The notes beneath the pieces were generated by a model. The model was not told the DNA's origin. It did no database searches and worked only from the letters and a program-made list of their open reading frames with translations. Shown in pieces: positions 17,657-27,383 of a DNA stretch of 64,000 nt; the stretch's first letter is position 1, and each line of letters begins with the position of its first letter. Both the position numbers and the translations under genes were made by a program. The stretch covers positions 1 through 64,000 of the forward strand of contig JAUZRW010000039.1 in assembly GCA_030950085.1 (NCBI GenBank). The letters run 5' to 3'. This DNA comes from Anaerolineae bacterium (lineage in GTDB: Bacteria; Chloroflexota; Anaerolineae; Aggregatilineales; Phototrophicaceae).

Positions 17657-19876
17657 TTAATCCTTCTTCTGATATTTCAATATCACAATTCCAAGTGGCG
17701 GAATACTCAGATTCAAGCTGTCATCAAAACCATGTGCGGGAACGTCATTCGAGTGAAGACCGCCCATATTACCCACATTGCCACCGCCATAGATTTCAGC
17801 ATCGCTATTGAGTAATTCCTCATAAAACCCTGCTTTGGGAACACCAATGCGATGGATACGCGGAACAGGCGTGAAATTTAAGACAGCGACCATAAAATTA
17901 TCTTTGTCTTTCGCATAACGAATATAACTAAACGTGCTATTGTCCGAATCATTGGCATCAATCCACCGAAAACCTTCTGGATTGTAGTCCACTTCATAGA
18001 GTGCCGGCTCAGATATATAGAGGTGATTCAAATCTTTAACCCAGCGATTGAGTGCCTGATGCGTCGGCAACTCCATCAAGTTCCAATCGAGTTCACCTTC
18101 CTCACTCCACTCTGACCATTGACCGATTTCTGCACCCATGAAATGTAGTTTTTTGCCGGGATGTGTATATTGATACCCAAAAAGCAGCCGAACTTGAGCG
18201 AACTTCTGCCACCAATCACCCGGCATTTTTTCCATCATAGAACCCTTGAGATGGACAACTTCATCATGCGAGAGTGAGAGGACGAAATTTTCAGTATAAG
18301 CATAGACCATCGAGAAGGTGAGTTTATGATGTTCCCATTTGCGGTAAACAGGGTCTTTTTTGATGTATGCCAGTGTATCGTGCATCCAGCCCATGTTCCA
18401 TTTGAAGGTGAAACCTAAGCCGCCTAGATAGGTCGGGCGCGATACCATAGCCCACGCGGTTGATTCTTCGGCGATAGTGATTGCACCGCGACATTGTTCG
18501 TGGATGACGATGTTGGTTTCGCGTAAAAACTGAACAGCTTCAAGGTTTTCGTTGCCACCGTACTCATTGGGTATCCACTCGCCGTCTTCACGCGAGAAAT
18601 TGAGATACACCATTGAAGAGACTGCATCGACGCGCAGACCGTCAATGTGATATTTTTTGAGCCAAAATAGGGCATTGGCAATCAAGAAGTTGCGAACTTC
18701 ATTGCGCCCATAATTGAAAATATACGTTCCCCAATCAGGATGCTCTCCTTTACGCGCATCTTCGTGCGAGTAGAGGTGTGTCCCATCAAAGTAACTGAGG
18801 GCGTGCCCATCTTTAGGGAAATGTGCCGGAACCCAGTCAACAATGACACCAATATCTGCCTCATGGCACTTATCGACAAAGTACATAAAATCTTGTGGCG
18901 TTCCAAAGCGGCTGGTAGGGGCATAGTAGCCTGTCACCTGATAGCCCCATGAACCATCAAATGGATGTTCTGCAACGGGCATCAATTCGAGATGTGTATA
19001 GCCCATATCTTTGACATACGGCACCAGAGAATCGGCTAATTCCCGATAGGTCAGCCACTCATTGCCAGATTTTCGTCGCCATGACCCCAGATGACATTCA
19101 TAGATGACAATGGCTTTTTCAAGCGGGTCGTCTTCTGTACGCTTTTCCATCCATTTTGTGTCGTTCCAATCATAATCATTTATATCGACAACAATCGAAG
19201 CGGTAGCCGGACGACGTTCTGCATAAAAGCCATAAGGGTCGATTTTTTCCGCCGTATAGCCCTCATGATGAGATTTCAACTCGTATTTATACTTTGTACC
19301 AATAGCAACTTGCGGAATGAACAACTCCCAAACACCACTTTCGCCGTTGGGTTGCATGGGATGAACACGCCCATCCCAATTATTAAAATCGCCAATGACA
19401 CTGACACGCCTCGCATTGGGTGCCCAAACTGCGAATCGTACCCCTTTAACGCCATCAATATCTATTAAATGTGCGCCAAGTTTGTCATAGATTTCCCAAT
19501 TGCGTCCTTCAGCGTGTAAGTAAAGGTCAAATTCTGTAATCGTCAACGGAAAACTGTAAGGGTCTTGAAATGTATAATCCTTATCTTGGTAGTTGATTTC
19601 GAGTAAACTATATTTGCATTTTTCTATATGCCCTTTGAGCGTGACCGTATAGAAACCATGCTCATTGACCCGTTCCATTGCTATTTTCTTGGGTTTTTTG
19701 AGGGTTTCATTGACAAGATATAGCTCTTTCGCAGTTGGACGAAAAACCCGTATAGTGATTTGCTTGTCATCTAATTTATGGACACCCAAAACATCATATG
19801 GCGCACCATGATTGCCAGTCGATATGGCAGCAATCGCATCGGGATGTAAAGTCTCTGCCATCATCAAGCCCTTCAA
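17657..19876 (-). CDS. glgB: 1,4-alpha-glucan branching enzyme
   Basis: 739 residues, the long bacterial form. It forms alpha-1,6 branches in glycogen. There are two N-terminal beta-sandwich (CBM48-type) regions with WAPNARRVSVIGDFN, then the GH13 barrel: VDWVPAHFP, GLRVDAVSSM (nucleophile Asp), TIAEEST (acid/base Glu) and LSHDEVVH (third Asp). An alternative start at the second or third Met (MMAETL) is possible. No glgA or glgC is in the window. Confidence 0.94.
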   Translation of the reverse strand: MKGLMMAETLHPDAIAAISTGNHGAPYDVLGVHKLDDKQITIRVFRPTAKELYLVNETLKKPKKIAMERVNEHGFYTVTLKGHIEKCKYSLLEINYQDKDYTFQDPYSFPLTITEFDLYLHAEGRNWEIYDKLGAHLIDIDGVKGVRFAVWAPNARRVSVIGDFNNWDGRVHPMQPNGESGVWELFIPQVAIGTKYKYELKSHHEGYTAEKIDPYGFYAERRPATASIVVDINDYDWNDTKWMEKRTEDDPLEKAIVIYECHLGSWRRKSGNEWLTYRELADSLVPYVKDMGYTHLELMPVAEHPFDGSWGYQVTGYYAPTSRFGTPQDFMYFVDKCHEADIGVIVDWVPAHFPKDGHALSYFDGTHLYSHEDARKGEHPDWGTYIFNYGRNEVRNFLIANALFWLKKYHIDGLRVDAVSSMVYLNFSREDGEWIPNEYGGNENLEAVQFLRETNIVIHEQCRGAITIAEESTAWAMVSRPTYLGGLGFTFKWNMGWMHDTLAYIKKDPVYRKWEHHKLTFSMVYAYTENFVLSLSHDEVVHLKGSMMEKMPGDWWQKFAQVRLLFGYQYTHPGKKLHFMGAEIGQWSEWSEEGELDWNLMELPTHQALNRWVKDLNHLYISEPALYEVDYNPEGFRWIDANDSDNSTFSYIRYAKDKDNFMVAVLNFTPVPRIHRIGVPKAGFYEELLNSDAEIYGGGNVGNMGGLHSNDVPAHGFDDSLNLSIPPLGIVILKYQKKD

Positions 19877-19923
19877 AAATATACCATCCAGTTTTGATGA
19901 TTATAACGATGGCTTGACTAATT

Positions 19924-20171
19924 TCCCACATCTGGCAATATGACAGAAATATTGATAATCTGATTGCTGAAATTAGTGCCATCATCAAGCAAATGGATTA
20001 GAACAAGCTACTGACTTACTCGATAACTTTTCCAAATATTGGGATAATTTAAGTGATGACCATAACGCGCAACAAGACCTGATTGAGTTGATTGTTTCAG
20101 GTGTGTGGGTAGAGAACCAAGAGGTTGCTCAAATATCTATTCATGACGGATATTATAAAAAAGTTAAATAG
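19924..20171 (+). pseudogene. Remnant of a large serine recombinase C-terminus
   Basis: A reading with DRNIDNLIAEISAIIKQ shifts frame near 19991 and continues as GLEQATDLLDNFSKYWDNL, then QQDLIELIVSGVWVENQEV, ending at TAG 20169. The motif pair (coiled-coil, then LLxNFxKYW and LIxxIVxxVWV) is characteristic of the C-terminal end of site-specific large serine recombinases. The catalytic and zinc domains are gone. It lies 53 bases from the 3' end of tRNA-Asp, which suggests the scar of an excised or decayed element. Confidence 0.6.
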
Positions 20172-20181
20172 AGAACAAAAA

Positions 20182-20205
20182 ACCCACTAATGTTGTGGGT
20201 CATTT
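20182..20205 (+). terminator. Weak hairpin after the recombinase remnant
   Basis: ACCCAC and GTGGGT with a seven-base loop, followed by a short T-containing stretch. Probably the old terminator of the recombinase gene. Confidence 0.35.
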
Positions 20206-20224
20206 GTCATTACCAACAAACGAT

Positions 20225-20297
20225 CGGGAGCGACGGGATTTGAACCCGCGATCTCCACCTTGACAGGGTGGCATGTTAGCCGCTACACCACGCCCCC
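20225..20297 (-). tRNA. tRNA-Asp (GTC)
   Basis: 73 bases, cloverleaf complete. The acceptor pairs GGGGGCG with CGCTCCC (one G-T pair), and discriminator G73 is correct for Asp. The anticodon arm CCACC-CTGTCAA-GGTGG gives GTC, and the T arm carries GGTTCAAATCC. CCA is not encoded. It is the only tRNA in the window. Confidence 0.95.
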
Positions 20298-20423
20298 ATT
20301 GAATGTTGACTAGATATTATCAGTTGTGTGGGGCGGTGTCAAGGGCGAAATCTTAAATTTGCTTGAGGTAAAGTTTAGTCCCTATTTGTGCCAAAGTGTG
20401 ATATTATGTTGTCGTTTTGCTTA

Positions 20424-20454
20424 ACGATACTAACTATCGTGTTCAATAATGAAC
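20424..20454. promoter_or_regulatory. Two adjacent palindromes upstream of the RND gene
   Basis: ACGATA-ctaac-TATCGT (20424-20440) is followed directly by GTTCA-ataa-TGAAC (20441-20454), 53 bases before the RND start. Both are perfect. This is a plausible operator pair for a dimeric repressor, but no regulator gene lies next to it. Confidence 0.4.
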
Positions 20455-20506
20455 AGCAAGTCTATTTTCTCGCTTATTTCTCGTTTAATTGAGGAGTGTC
20501 TTTACA

Positions 20507-23500
20507 ATGCGGTCTATCTTCGACTTTTTGACACGGACAGCGTTGCGCTTTCGTTATGTCACAATTGCAATTGTGTTTGTCGTCATGGCACTTGGGGTTC
20601 GTGCGGCGACTCAGTTGCAACAAGAACTACTACCCCCTGTGGAATTCCCACAAACTATCATTCTTGCACAAGTTTCTGGTATGACGAGTGAGCAAGTTTT
20701 GACTGTCATGACTGAACGGCTTGAAGAGGCTTTGCTAGAAGTCCCAGATGTGGTGAATGTTGAATCACAGACGACAGGGATATTCGGTGCAGTCATCGTA
20801 GCCAGCAACGAATTTGGTCTTGACCAAGGGCGGCTACAGGGTGAAATTCAAGCGGCTTTAGATACAGTTTATTTGCCATCGCGTGAAATTGCCCCAGCAG
20901 AGGGTGAAGCGCCGACAGAATTTGCGGCAACACTACTTGGCACTATGTCACCAGATGTCATGATTTATCTCATGGCAAACTATCCAACGTTTTCCTTTCA
21001 GCTTGCGCCTGATGTATGGGCTGAATTGCCGGATGAAACAGTGGAAGCAATGCTGGCTTATCTGGCAAGTCAAGTTGCAGCGTCTAATGATGCTAAAAGT
21101 GCCTTAGAGCAGTTGGTTGAGCAAGAAGTCTTACCGCAGATTGAAGCGGTTGACTTAGTGGCTAATGTTGTCATTGCGGGTGGGCAGGCTTTGCCGGGTG
21201 AAACATCGTCTGCTTTTGCAACTATCGAAACAGATGAAGAAGCCCAAAGTTTGTTGTTTCAATTATCGCCGGATGTGTGGGAAGTTGTTGCAGCACGTAT
21301 TGACGGTATCAGCGAATTGAACCAAGATGCTGTTGAGACTCTAAGCAATATTGAGGTAAGAGTACCAGAAATCACGCCTGTGTTGCCTGAAAGTTGGCAA
21401 TTTGACCACTTTCATAATGCAAGTGACCTAGAAGAAATGGCTTCGCTTACCCGCCCAATCGTTGTCGTTTTCAATGATTTTGTCACGACAGGAACGATTA
21501 AAGGGGCGTTGGGTCAAACAGACGATTTAACACCGGATGTCATTGAGCAAATGTTGGCGATTGACCCGACATTGGCGCAATACTTCGAGGCGGAACATCT
21601 TGTTGCCATGTCACAAGATGTATTTGATTCCTTACCAGAAGATTTGAATCTGGATGGCTTTACTCGTGATGATTTGGCTGCTGCGGCACTGGCACGTAGC
21701 CTAACAGGTTCATCGGTTACGCCTGACCCTGTTGATTTGCCCGCGCCATGGATGATTTCACCACCGCAGATTATCACATTTAGCCTTGCAGACCTTCCTC
21801 TGGCGACATTCAGCGTATTTAGTACAGCCGCACCAGATGAGACTGTTGATAGCTCAGATGAAAACACAACATCAGAAACAAGTAATGTAGCTGATGAATC
21901 GGCATCTGACATTGTAGAAACGCCAGAGGTGGTTGATTATCCCGAAGGACCTGAATTACCGCGCTTGTATGCTCTGCTAGGAGAACAATTTGGGGTTGAA
22001 TTGGATACGGCTGATGACTTGTTAGAAATCCGTTTATCGCCTGAAATTGCACAAGTATTGGGTGGTGATGATATTGTATTTATCGCTAACTTGCTTCCAC
22101 AAGCGGCACAATTAGCCGAGCAATTTCTTGGGACTGGTGATGAGGGTACTGATGCTCCTGAGTCGCCCTTTGGTGACATTGCTGCATTTGACCCAGCTTC
22201 TTTCGCACGATTTATGCCTGCTTTGGCACAATGTAACATTGATGTGAGTGGTTTGATTGGCGGCGGTGGTGAAGATGGCTTTGATATTGCGCCGATTACG
22301 AATGGTCTCATTAATTGTCTGGATAGCGAAGTCATCGCGTATTTGCTAGAAAATGACCCCTCAATTGCAATACGACTGAGTCCGGCTGTTTTGGATTTGA
22401 TGTCAGCAGACGCGCTTGCTGTTGATGGCATTTCTCCATTGCTGAGTAATGTATGGTCGGCTTTATCAGACCGCCCAGAATTCCAAACCATGGCGCTGCG
22501 GAGTGCTGATGATGTTCTCGCTTTAGGAGATGGTAGCGCCGCACAAGTGCTGGACACAATCAATAGGGAGGTTCCGTCGCGCTTTGAAGGGTACGAAGTA
22601 CGGCTCTTCGATAGCTTATCACCGACAATCTTAGCCTATTTTGCGGCTAATGAAGATGATTTCTATGCGAACCTTGATAGCGATGTGCTGCTGAAATTAG
22701 CCCCGACAACACTAGCAGCTATACCAGATGATGTTCTGGAAACTTTGCCAGAAGATGTTCGTGAACAAGCACTCGCTATAGTGAGTGGTGAGCAAGCATC
22801 AGCGATACAGGCTCTTGCAGACTTGTATACTAGCGAAGAAATACCTGAGCGCCCTGATGCGCCGATACTTAATGATGAGTGGGATGAAATCGCGCAGTTC
22901 ATGAGTGTTCAACTGAACAATGCTTATGATATGTTCCGCTTCCCCGAAGCAATGGGTACGCCATCAGAATTTATCAACGGGCTGTTTGACTCGCCCGGCG
23001 GCACGAACTTCGCGCCCGATTTGCTGGGTTATATGCCGCTGGATGCTTTCAACTATATTGCTGATGAAGACCCGAACTTCGTAAATGAACTTGAACCGCG
23101 TGCGCTTATTCTTCTTTCGGAAGAGATTTACCAACAATTGCCGCAGGCTATCCGTGACAAAGCGGAATCGGGCGAAGTGTTTATCCCAACAACACAAGTC
23201 ACTCGCTCGAACGGTGCGCCAAGTTTGTTGATTACAATCTTCAAGGAAGCTGATGCCAATACGGTTACGGTTTTCCACGATGTTGATGATGTTATCCGCG
23301 CTATCAGTGATGCGAATCCGAACATTGATGTAGAAGTTGCTTTTGAGCAATCAAGTTTCATCGAAGAATCTATCAGTAGTGTATTCCAATCCGGCATGTT
23401 GGGTGCTGTATTCGCTGTGGTGAATATTCTCATCTTCCTGAGTGGCGATATGTGGGGACGGCAAGGACGTTCGATAACAGGTATGGCAGTGATTGTCATT

Positions 23501-25534
23501 TCAGTGTTATTCCTAGTCATGCTATATTTCCTAAATGGCTCTTCGACAGAGCGAATTTTCAGTGAAGACCTGATTCTGGTGACAGTTCTCGGCATTTTCG
23601 GGCTGATTGCAGGCTTCGGTATTCTTGTTTGGCCGGGGCGCTTGCCTTTTCCATCATGGAGACCGACACTCGTGATTGCTGTTAGCATTCCGTTGTCGAT
23701 ACTCTCAGCTTTGGCGCTGATGCACTGGCTTCCTCCGGCTATGAATGCCGTGCTTGGTCAATATTCGGATAATGGATTTGTCGCATTTATCTTAAAGCTC
23801 GCGCCGGAAAGCCTCACGCTCAACATCATGACACTTTCCGGTTTGACGGTTGCTGTTGGGCGTTTGGTGGATGATTCAATCGTGGTGCTAGAAAATATCT
23901 TCCGCGAGTTGCAATCTGGCAAAGACAAACGAGAAGCTGTTCTCTACGCAACCCGTGATGTGTCTGTAGCAATTTTCAGTGCGACAAGTATTGCCGTGAT
24001 TGTCTTCTTGCCATTGGGTCTCACTGGGGGCTTGATTTCAGAATTTTTCCTCCCATTTGGTCTAGCTGTTACCTATACGCTCCTCTCTTCATTCCTGACA
24101 GCAATTACAGTTGTCCCCGTTTTGGCGTATATGTTCATTTCAAGTGAGCATGTCCCCTCAGATGAAGAAACATGGATGCAGCGTATCTATGTGCCTGTTT
24201 TGGAATGGGTTATCGGAACGGTTGGTCGTCGTGTCATTGTTTTGCTATTCGCAATTGCTTTGTTTTTTGCGAGTATCTGGTTATTGGGGCAACGTCCGGC
24301 GGCATTTTTGCCACAATTTGGCGAGGCACAATTGGTTATTTCTGTCTCGATGCCACAAGGTACAAGTTTAATTGAAACGAATGATAGAGTACTAGAGGTT
24401 GAATCGGCTATTCGGGAAGTCATTCCTGCTGAGGATTTGAATACTATTCGGACAATTGTTGGTGGCGGCGGTTTGGACTTTGAAGCGCTGTTAGGTGGTG
24501 GCGGAGTTTCCGAAAATCAAGCTGATGTTACGGTGACTATCAATTCATCTGAGCGACTAGATGAGTATACAAACACGATGCGCGAAGAAGCTAATGTTAT
24601 CTTTGGCGAAGAGAACGTCACTGTAGGGGCGGTCTCATTTGGAGATGGTGGCTTTGGTGGTTTTGAGTTAGTGCTTTCGGGTGCTGACCAAGATGTACTG
24701 GAGGATTTAAATGATGACATCATCGCCGCGCTTGAAAACTTCCCTGAATTATCGAATGTTTCAAGTAATTTAGCCGATGATGATGAGACGGGTCCCGCGA
24801 CCCTTATTCGCGTCAATGGAACATCCGCCTTAACTTTTGTGGGTGAATTGCAGACTGATGACACTATCAACTTCTTAAATCAGGCAATCGAAACTGTTCG
24901 CTCACAGGTCGATTTGCCAGAGGGGGTTGTAATTGGTCAAGGTTTTGACAGCGAATTGCAGACAGAAGGCTTCCAAAGCACGCTGATTGCTATTCCGATA
25001 GCGGGTATCTTTGTTGTTATCATCCTCATTCTTGTATTCCGTTCACCGATATACTGGCTGGTTGTAATGCTGAGTGTCTTGGTTGCACCCATTGGCGCGG
25101 CAATAGCCCTCACGATTACTGACCGCGTATTTGGCATTTCATCAATTATTGGTTTGTTGATGCTGCTTGGTTTGGTGGTCACGAATGCGATTGTGTTAAT
25201 TGACCGTGTGGGTTCTAATCGGACTGAACGAGGTATGAATCTTCACGATGCTGTTGTTGAAGCCGGTAGTCGTCGTATCCGTCCGATTCTGATGACAGCC
25301 CTAACGACGATTATCGGACTGATTCCGCTTTCGCTTGGTTTGGCAGAGGGGGCAATCATCGCCGCAGAGTTGGGAACGGTTGTGATTGGTGGTGTGATTA
25401 GTAGTACACTACTGACACTGATTGTCGTACCAGCCGCGTACTATCTGGCAACGCCTATCCATAGTTTATTGACACGCCCATTTGGTGGTGGGCGTTCAAA
25501 TGAAACACAATCATCACCTGAAAAAGAGAAGTAA
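20507..25534 (+). CDS. Giant RND-family efflux permease with large repeat-rich porter insertion
   Basis: 1675 residues; ordinary AcrB/HAE-type permeases have about 1030-1050. It begins like a normal RND protein (TM1, then a PN1-like porter segment to about residue 125). The frame returns to RND sequence at about residue 895 (TRSNGAPS, DQSSFIEES-like). TM4 carries the proton-relay pair in GRLVDDSIVVLENI. The roughly 770 residues between, against about 170 in relatives, hold many short repeats of the form x-P-D/E-V-hydrophobic (SPDVW, APDVW, TPDVI, SPEIA, SPTIL) and a Ser/Thr/acidic linker near 440-475. An extra hydrophobic pair lies after TM2 (about 985-1040). Start is the ATG at 20507 behind GAGGAG. 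No membrane-fusion or outer-membrane partner is present. Confidence 0.9.
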   Translation: MRSIFDFLTRTALRFRYVTIAIVFVVMALGVRAATQLQQELLPPVEFPQTIILAQVSGMTSEQVLTVMTERLEEALLEVPDVVNVESQTTGIFGAVIVASNEFGLDQGRLQGEIQAALDTVYLPSREIAPAEGEAPTEFAATLLGTMSPDVMIYLMANYPTFSFQLAPDVWAELPDETVEAMLAYLASQVAASNDAKSALEQLVEQEVLPQIEAVDLVANVVIAGGQALPGETSSAFATIETDEEAQSLLFQLSPDVWEVVAARIDGISELNQDAVETLSNIEVRVPEITPVLPESWQFDHFHNASDLEEMASLTRPIVVVFNDFVTTGTIKGALGQTDDLTPDVIEQMLAIDPTLAQYFEAEHLVAMSQDVFDSLPEDLNLDGFTRDDLAAAALARSLTGSSVTPDPVDLPAPWMISPPQIITFSLADLPLATFSVFSTAAPDETVDSSDENTTSETSNVADESASDIVETPEVVDYPEGPELPRLYALLGEQFGVELDTADDLLEIRLSPEIAQVLGGDDIVFIANLLPQAAQLAEQFLGTGDEGTDAPESPFGDIAAFDPASFARFMPALAQCNIDVSGLIGGGGEDGFDIAPITNGLINCLDSEVIAYLLENDPSIAIRLSPAVLDLMSADALAVDGISPLLSNVWSALSDRPEFQTMALRSADDVLALGDGSAAQVLDTINREVPSRFEGYEVRLFDSLSPTILAYFAANEDDFYANLDSDVLLKLAPTTLAAIPDDVLETLPEDVREQALAIVSGEQASAIQALADLYTSEEIPERPDAPILNDEWDEIAQFMSVQLNNAYDMFRFPEAMGTPSEFINGLFDSPGGTNFAPDLLGYMPLDAFNYIADEDPNFVNELEPRALILLSEEIYQQLPQAIRDKAESGEVFIPTTQVTRSNGAPSLLITIFKEADANTVTVFHDVDDVIRAISDANPNIDVEVAFEQSSFIEESISSVFQSGMLGAVFAVVNILIFLSGDMWGRQGRSITGMAVIVISVLFLVMLYFLNGSSTERIFSEDLILVTVLGIFGLIAGFGILVWPGRLPFPSWRPTLVIAVSIPLSILSALALMHWLPPAMNAVLGQYSDNGFVAFILKLAPESLTLNIMTLSGLTVAVGRLVDDSIVVLENIFRELQSGKDKREAVLYATRDVSVAIFSATSIAVIVFLPLGLTGGLISEFFLPFGLAVTYTLLSSFLTAITVVPVLAYMFISSEHVPSDEETWMQRIYVPVLEWVIGTVGRRVIVLLFAIALFFASIWLLGQRPAAFLPQFGEAQLVISVSMPQGTSLIETNDRVLEVESAIREVIPAEDLNTIRTIVGGGGLDFEALLGGGGVSENQADVTVTINSSERLDEYTNTMREEANVIFGEENVTVGAVSFGDGGFGGFELVLSGADQDVLEDLNDDIIAALENFPELSNVSSNLADDDETGPATLIRVNGTSALTFVGELQTDDTINFLNQAIETVRSQVDLPEGVVIGQGFDSELQTEGFQSTLIAIPIAGIFVVIILILVFRSPIYWLVVMLSVLVAPIGAAIALTITDRVFGISSIIGLLMLLGLVVTNAIVLIDRVGSNRTERGMNLHDAVVEAGSRRIRPILMTALTTIIGLIPLSLGLAEGAIIAAELGTVVIGGVISSTLLTLIVVPAAYYLATPIHSLLTRPFGGGRSNETQSSPEKEK

Positions 25535-25562
25535 ACAGCTTTAGCTGTATTGTATGGAGTTG

Positions 25563-25597
25563 AAAAAGGCGTACTCTCTGATGAGTGCGCCTTTTTT
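25563..25597. terminator. Bidirectional terminator
   Basis: AAAAAGGCGTACTC pairs with GAGTGCGCCTTTTT (one mismatch), with T runs on both strands, between the convergent RND and aminotransferase-fold genes. Confidence 0.85.
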
Positions 25598-25601
25598 ATG
25601 T

Positions 25602-26822
25602 CTAACGCAAGGGAATATGATTTTCTGTTGTGACTTTGAGGCGTGAATCTATGAGTTGTTCTGCGATAACTTTGAAACCTTCTATTGCACGGTCAAGATG
25701 TTGGCGAGTATGCGTCGCTGTATAACTGGTACGAAGTAAACTCCTGTTGGGTGGGGCTGCTGGGGGAATAACTGGATTTGTGTAAACGCCTTGCTCAATA
25801 AGGGCGTGCCACGTAAACACGGTCTGGTACTTTTCGCCAATGATAATGGGAATGATAGGTGTCTGGCTGTTGCCTGTATTGAAACCTAATGCTTTGAATT
25901 GTGTCCGCATATATTCGGCATTATGCCATAGTTTTTCGACATGCTCAGGTTCAGTTTCTATGATATCAAGAGCCGCAAGGACTGTTGTGGTATTGTGAGC
26001 TGGCAGGGCTGCTGAAAAGATAACAGAGCGAGCATGATGTTGGATATAGTGGATAACATCAGCACTTCCCGCAATAAATCCGCCAATTGAGGCAAAACTT
26101 TTACTAAATGTTCCCATGATAAGGTCAACATCATCCGCAAGCCCAAAATGTGCTGATGTACCATGCCCGTTGCCCATCACCCCGATGCCATGGGCATCAT
26201 CGACGAAAACACGAGCATTGTATTGTTTGCAGACGGTGACGATTTCCGGTAGCAGTGCGATATCGCCCATCATACTGTAAACACCATCCACAATGACCAG
26301 CTTACTCGCATTGTCAGGTAGTTTACTGAGAACACGCTCTAAGTCATTGATATCATTATGCTTAAATCGTTTGAGTTCTCCACGAGACATCAACACGCCG
26401 TCTACAAGGCTGGCATGGGCATCTTTATCGAGGATGGCATAATCGCCTTTGTCAACTAAGGCTGAGATAGTCCCTAAGTTGGTTTGATAGCCAGTTGAAA
26501 AAACCAATACAGCTTCTTGACCGACATATTTTGCTAGGCGACGTTCTAGTTCGAGGTGCAATTCAAGTGTTCCATTGAGAAAGCGTGACCCTGTGACACT
26601 GGTGCCGTATTGTTGTAGTGCATCTGCGGCGGCTTGCCGAACTCGTGCATCGGTGGTGAGACCCAGATAGTTATTCGAGCCGAGCATAACGACTTCTCGA
26701 CCTTCAAAGATAGCAGTCACACCTTCTGAATTACTTAAAGCACGGAAATAGGGGTAAATGCCCATTTCCATAGCTTCTTTTGCTATGGTGAATGATTTAA
26801 TTTTGTCGAAAATATCTGCCAC
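25602..26822 (-). CDS. Alpha-oxoamine synthase, serine palmitoyltransferase-like
   Basis: 406 residues from a GTG at 26822 that follows a GAGAGAG purine run; the frame is open to 26876. It is a PLP enzyme of the KBL/AONS/SPT family that condenses an amino acid with an acyl-CoA. GSNNYLGL, TGSRFLNGT, FVDDAHGIGV and TFSKSFASIGGF (Schiff-base Lys) are present. The run HHARSVIFSAALP is closer to bacterial serine palmitoyltransferases than to glycine acetyltransferase, and no tdh or bio genes are nearby. KBL or BioF function cannot be excluded. Confidence 0.85.
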   Translation of the reverse strand: MADIFDKIKSFTIAKEAMEMGIYPYFRALSNSEGVTAIFEGREVVMLGSNNYLGLTTDARVRQAAADALQQYGTSVTGSRFLNGTLELHLELERRLAKYVGQEAVLVFSTGYQTNLGTISALVDKGDYAILDKDAHASLVDGVLMSRGELKRFKHNDINDLERVLSKLPDNASKLVIVDGVYSMMGDIALLPEIVTVCKQYNARVFVDDAHGIGVMGNGHGTSAHFGLADDVDLIMGTFSKSFASIGGFIAGSADVIHYIQHHARSVIFSAALPAHNTTTVLAALDIIETEPEHVEKLWHNAEYMRTQFKALGFNTGNSQTPIIPIIIGEKYQTVFTWHALIEQGVYTNPVIPPAAPPNRSLLRTSYTATHTRQHLDRAIEGFKVIAEQLIDSRLKVTTENHIPLR

Positions 26823-27007
26823 AAGCACTCTCTCTCTAAAACCCACTATTTTCACAATGTATGCTGAAAATGACAAGGCTGGGTTTTGGTGATAGGTGTT
26901 TATCGCTAAAGGTGCGATTCTTATGCGTTGTGTTATGGTGTAACAGTTATTGAAAACTTTCTCAACGCAGGACTACAAATTGAATAGCTAATTGTGAAAA
27001 TATTTAC

Positions 27008-27037
27008 TTGCGTGTTTATCGCTATATACGCTACAAT
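27008..27037 (+). promoter_or_regulatory. Candidate promoter TTGCGT-N18-TACAAT
   Basis: TTGCGT at 27008-27013 and TACAAT at 27032-27037 with an 18-base spacer, 43 bases before the start of the small membrane protein gene. Confidence 0.4.
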
Positions 27038-27079
27038 ATGGTCTTATGTTGCATAATGAGTTCAGAGAGTGGATTTTCT

Positions 27080-27328
27080 ATGTCTGGTTTAACATTAAAA
27101 CGTTTGCTGGTAATTATCATTTCTCAAGTTTTAGGTGTTTTAGCTGGCTGGTTTATTATTACTGTTGGTTTCAACAACCTACGGTTTATTACGCCGATTG
27201 AAACACCACAGGGACGGTCAATTGGAGAATATGGCATCCAGTATTTTTTATGGACAGCCGTACCATTAGGTTTTATCTTCATGATTTGGCTAGATAAATT
27301 CTATGATACCCATATCCTGCCTGATTAA
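27080..27328 (+). CDS. Small two-helix membrane protein
   Basis: 82 residues from the ATG at 27080, which has a GAGAGTGGA site; the frame is open from 27008. There are two hydrophobic segments (about residues 8-28 and 50-68) joined by a polar loop containing PIETPQGRSIGEYG. I do not recognise the family. It is flanked by a promoter-like sequence and a terminator, so it is probably a single-gene transcript. Confidence 0.65.
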   Translation: MSGLTLKRLLVIIISQVLGVLAGWFIITVGFNNLRFITPIETPQGRSIGEYGIQYFLWTAVPLGFIFMIWLDKFYDTHILPD

Positions 27329-27356
27329 TGGATTATCCCCCATGATTTGATTGAAG

Positions 27357-27383
27357 AAGCCTGCATAACTTGTGGGCTTTTTT
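27357..27383. terminator. Intrinsic terminator
   Basis: AAGCC and GGGCTT with a flanking CA/TG pair and a six-T run, between the convergent small membrane protein and deacetylase genes. Confidence 0.6.

Noticed and set aside
19877-20500. An intact prophage or integrative element at tRNA-Asp.
   Set aside because: Only a frameshifted recombinase end is present; there are no other element genes and no direct repeats of the tRNA 3' end.
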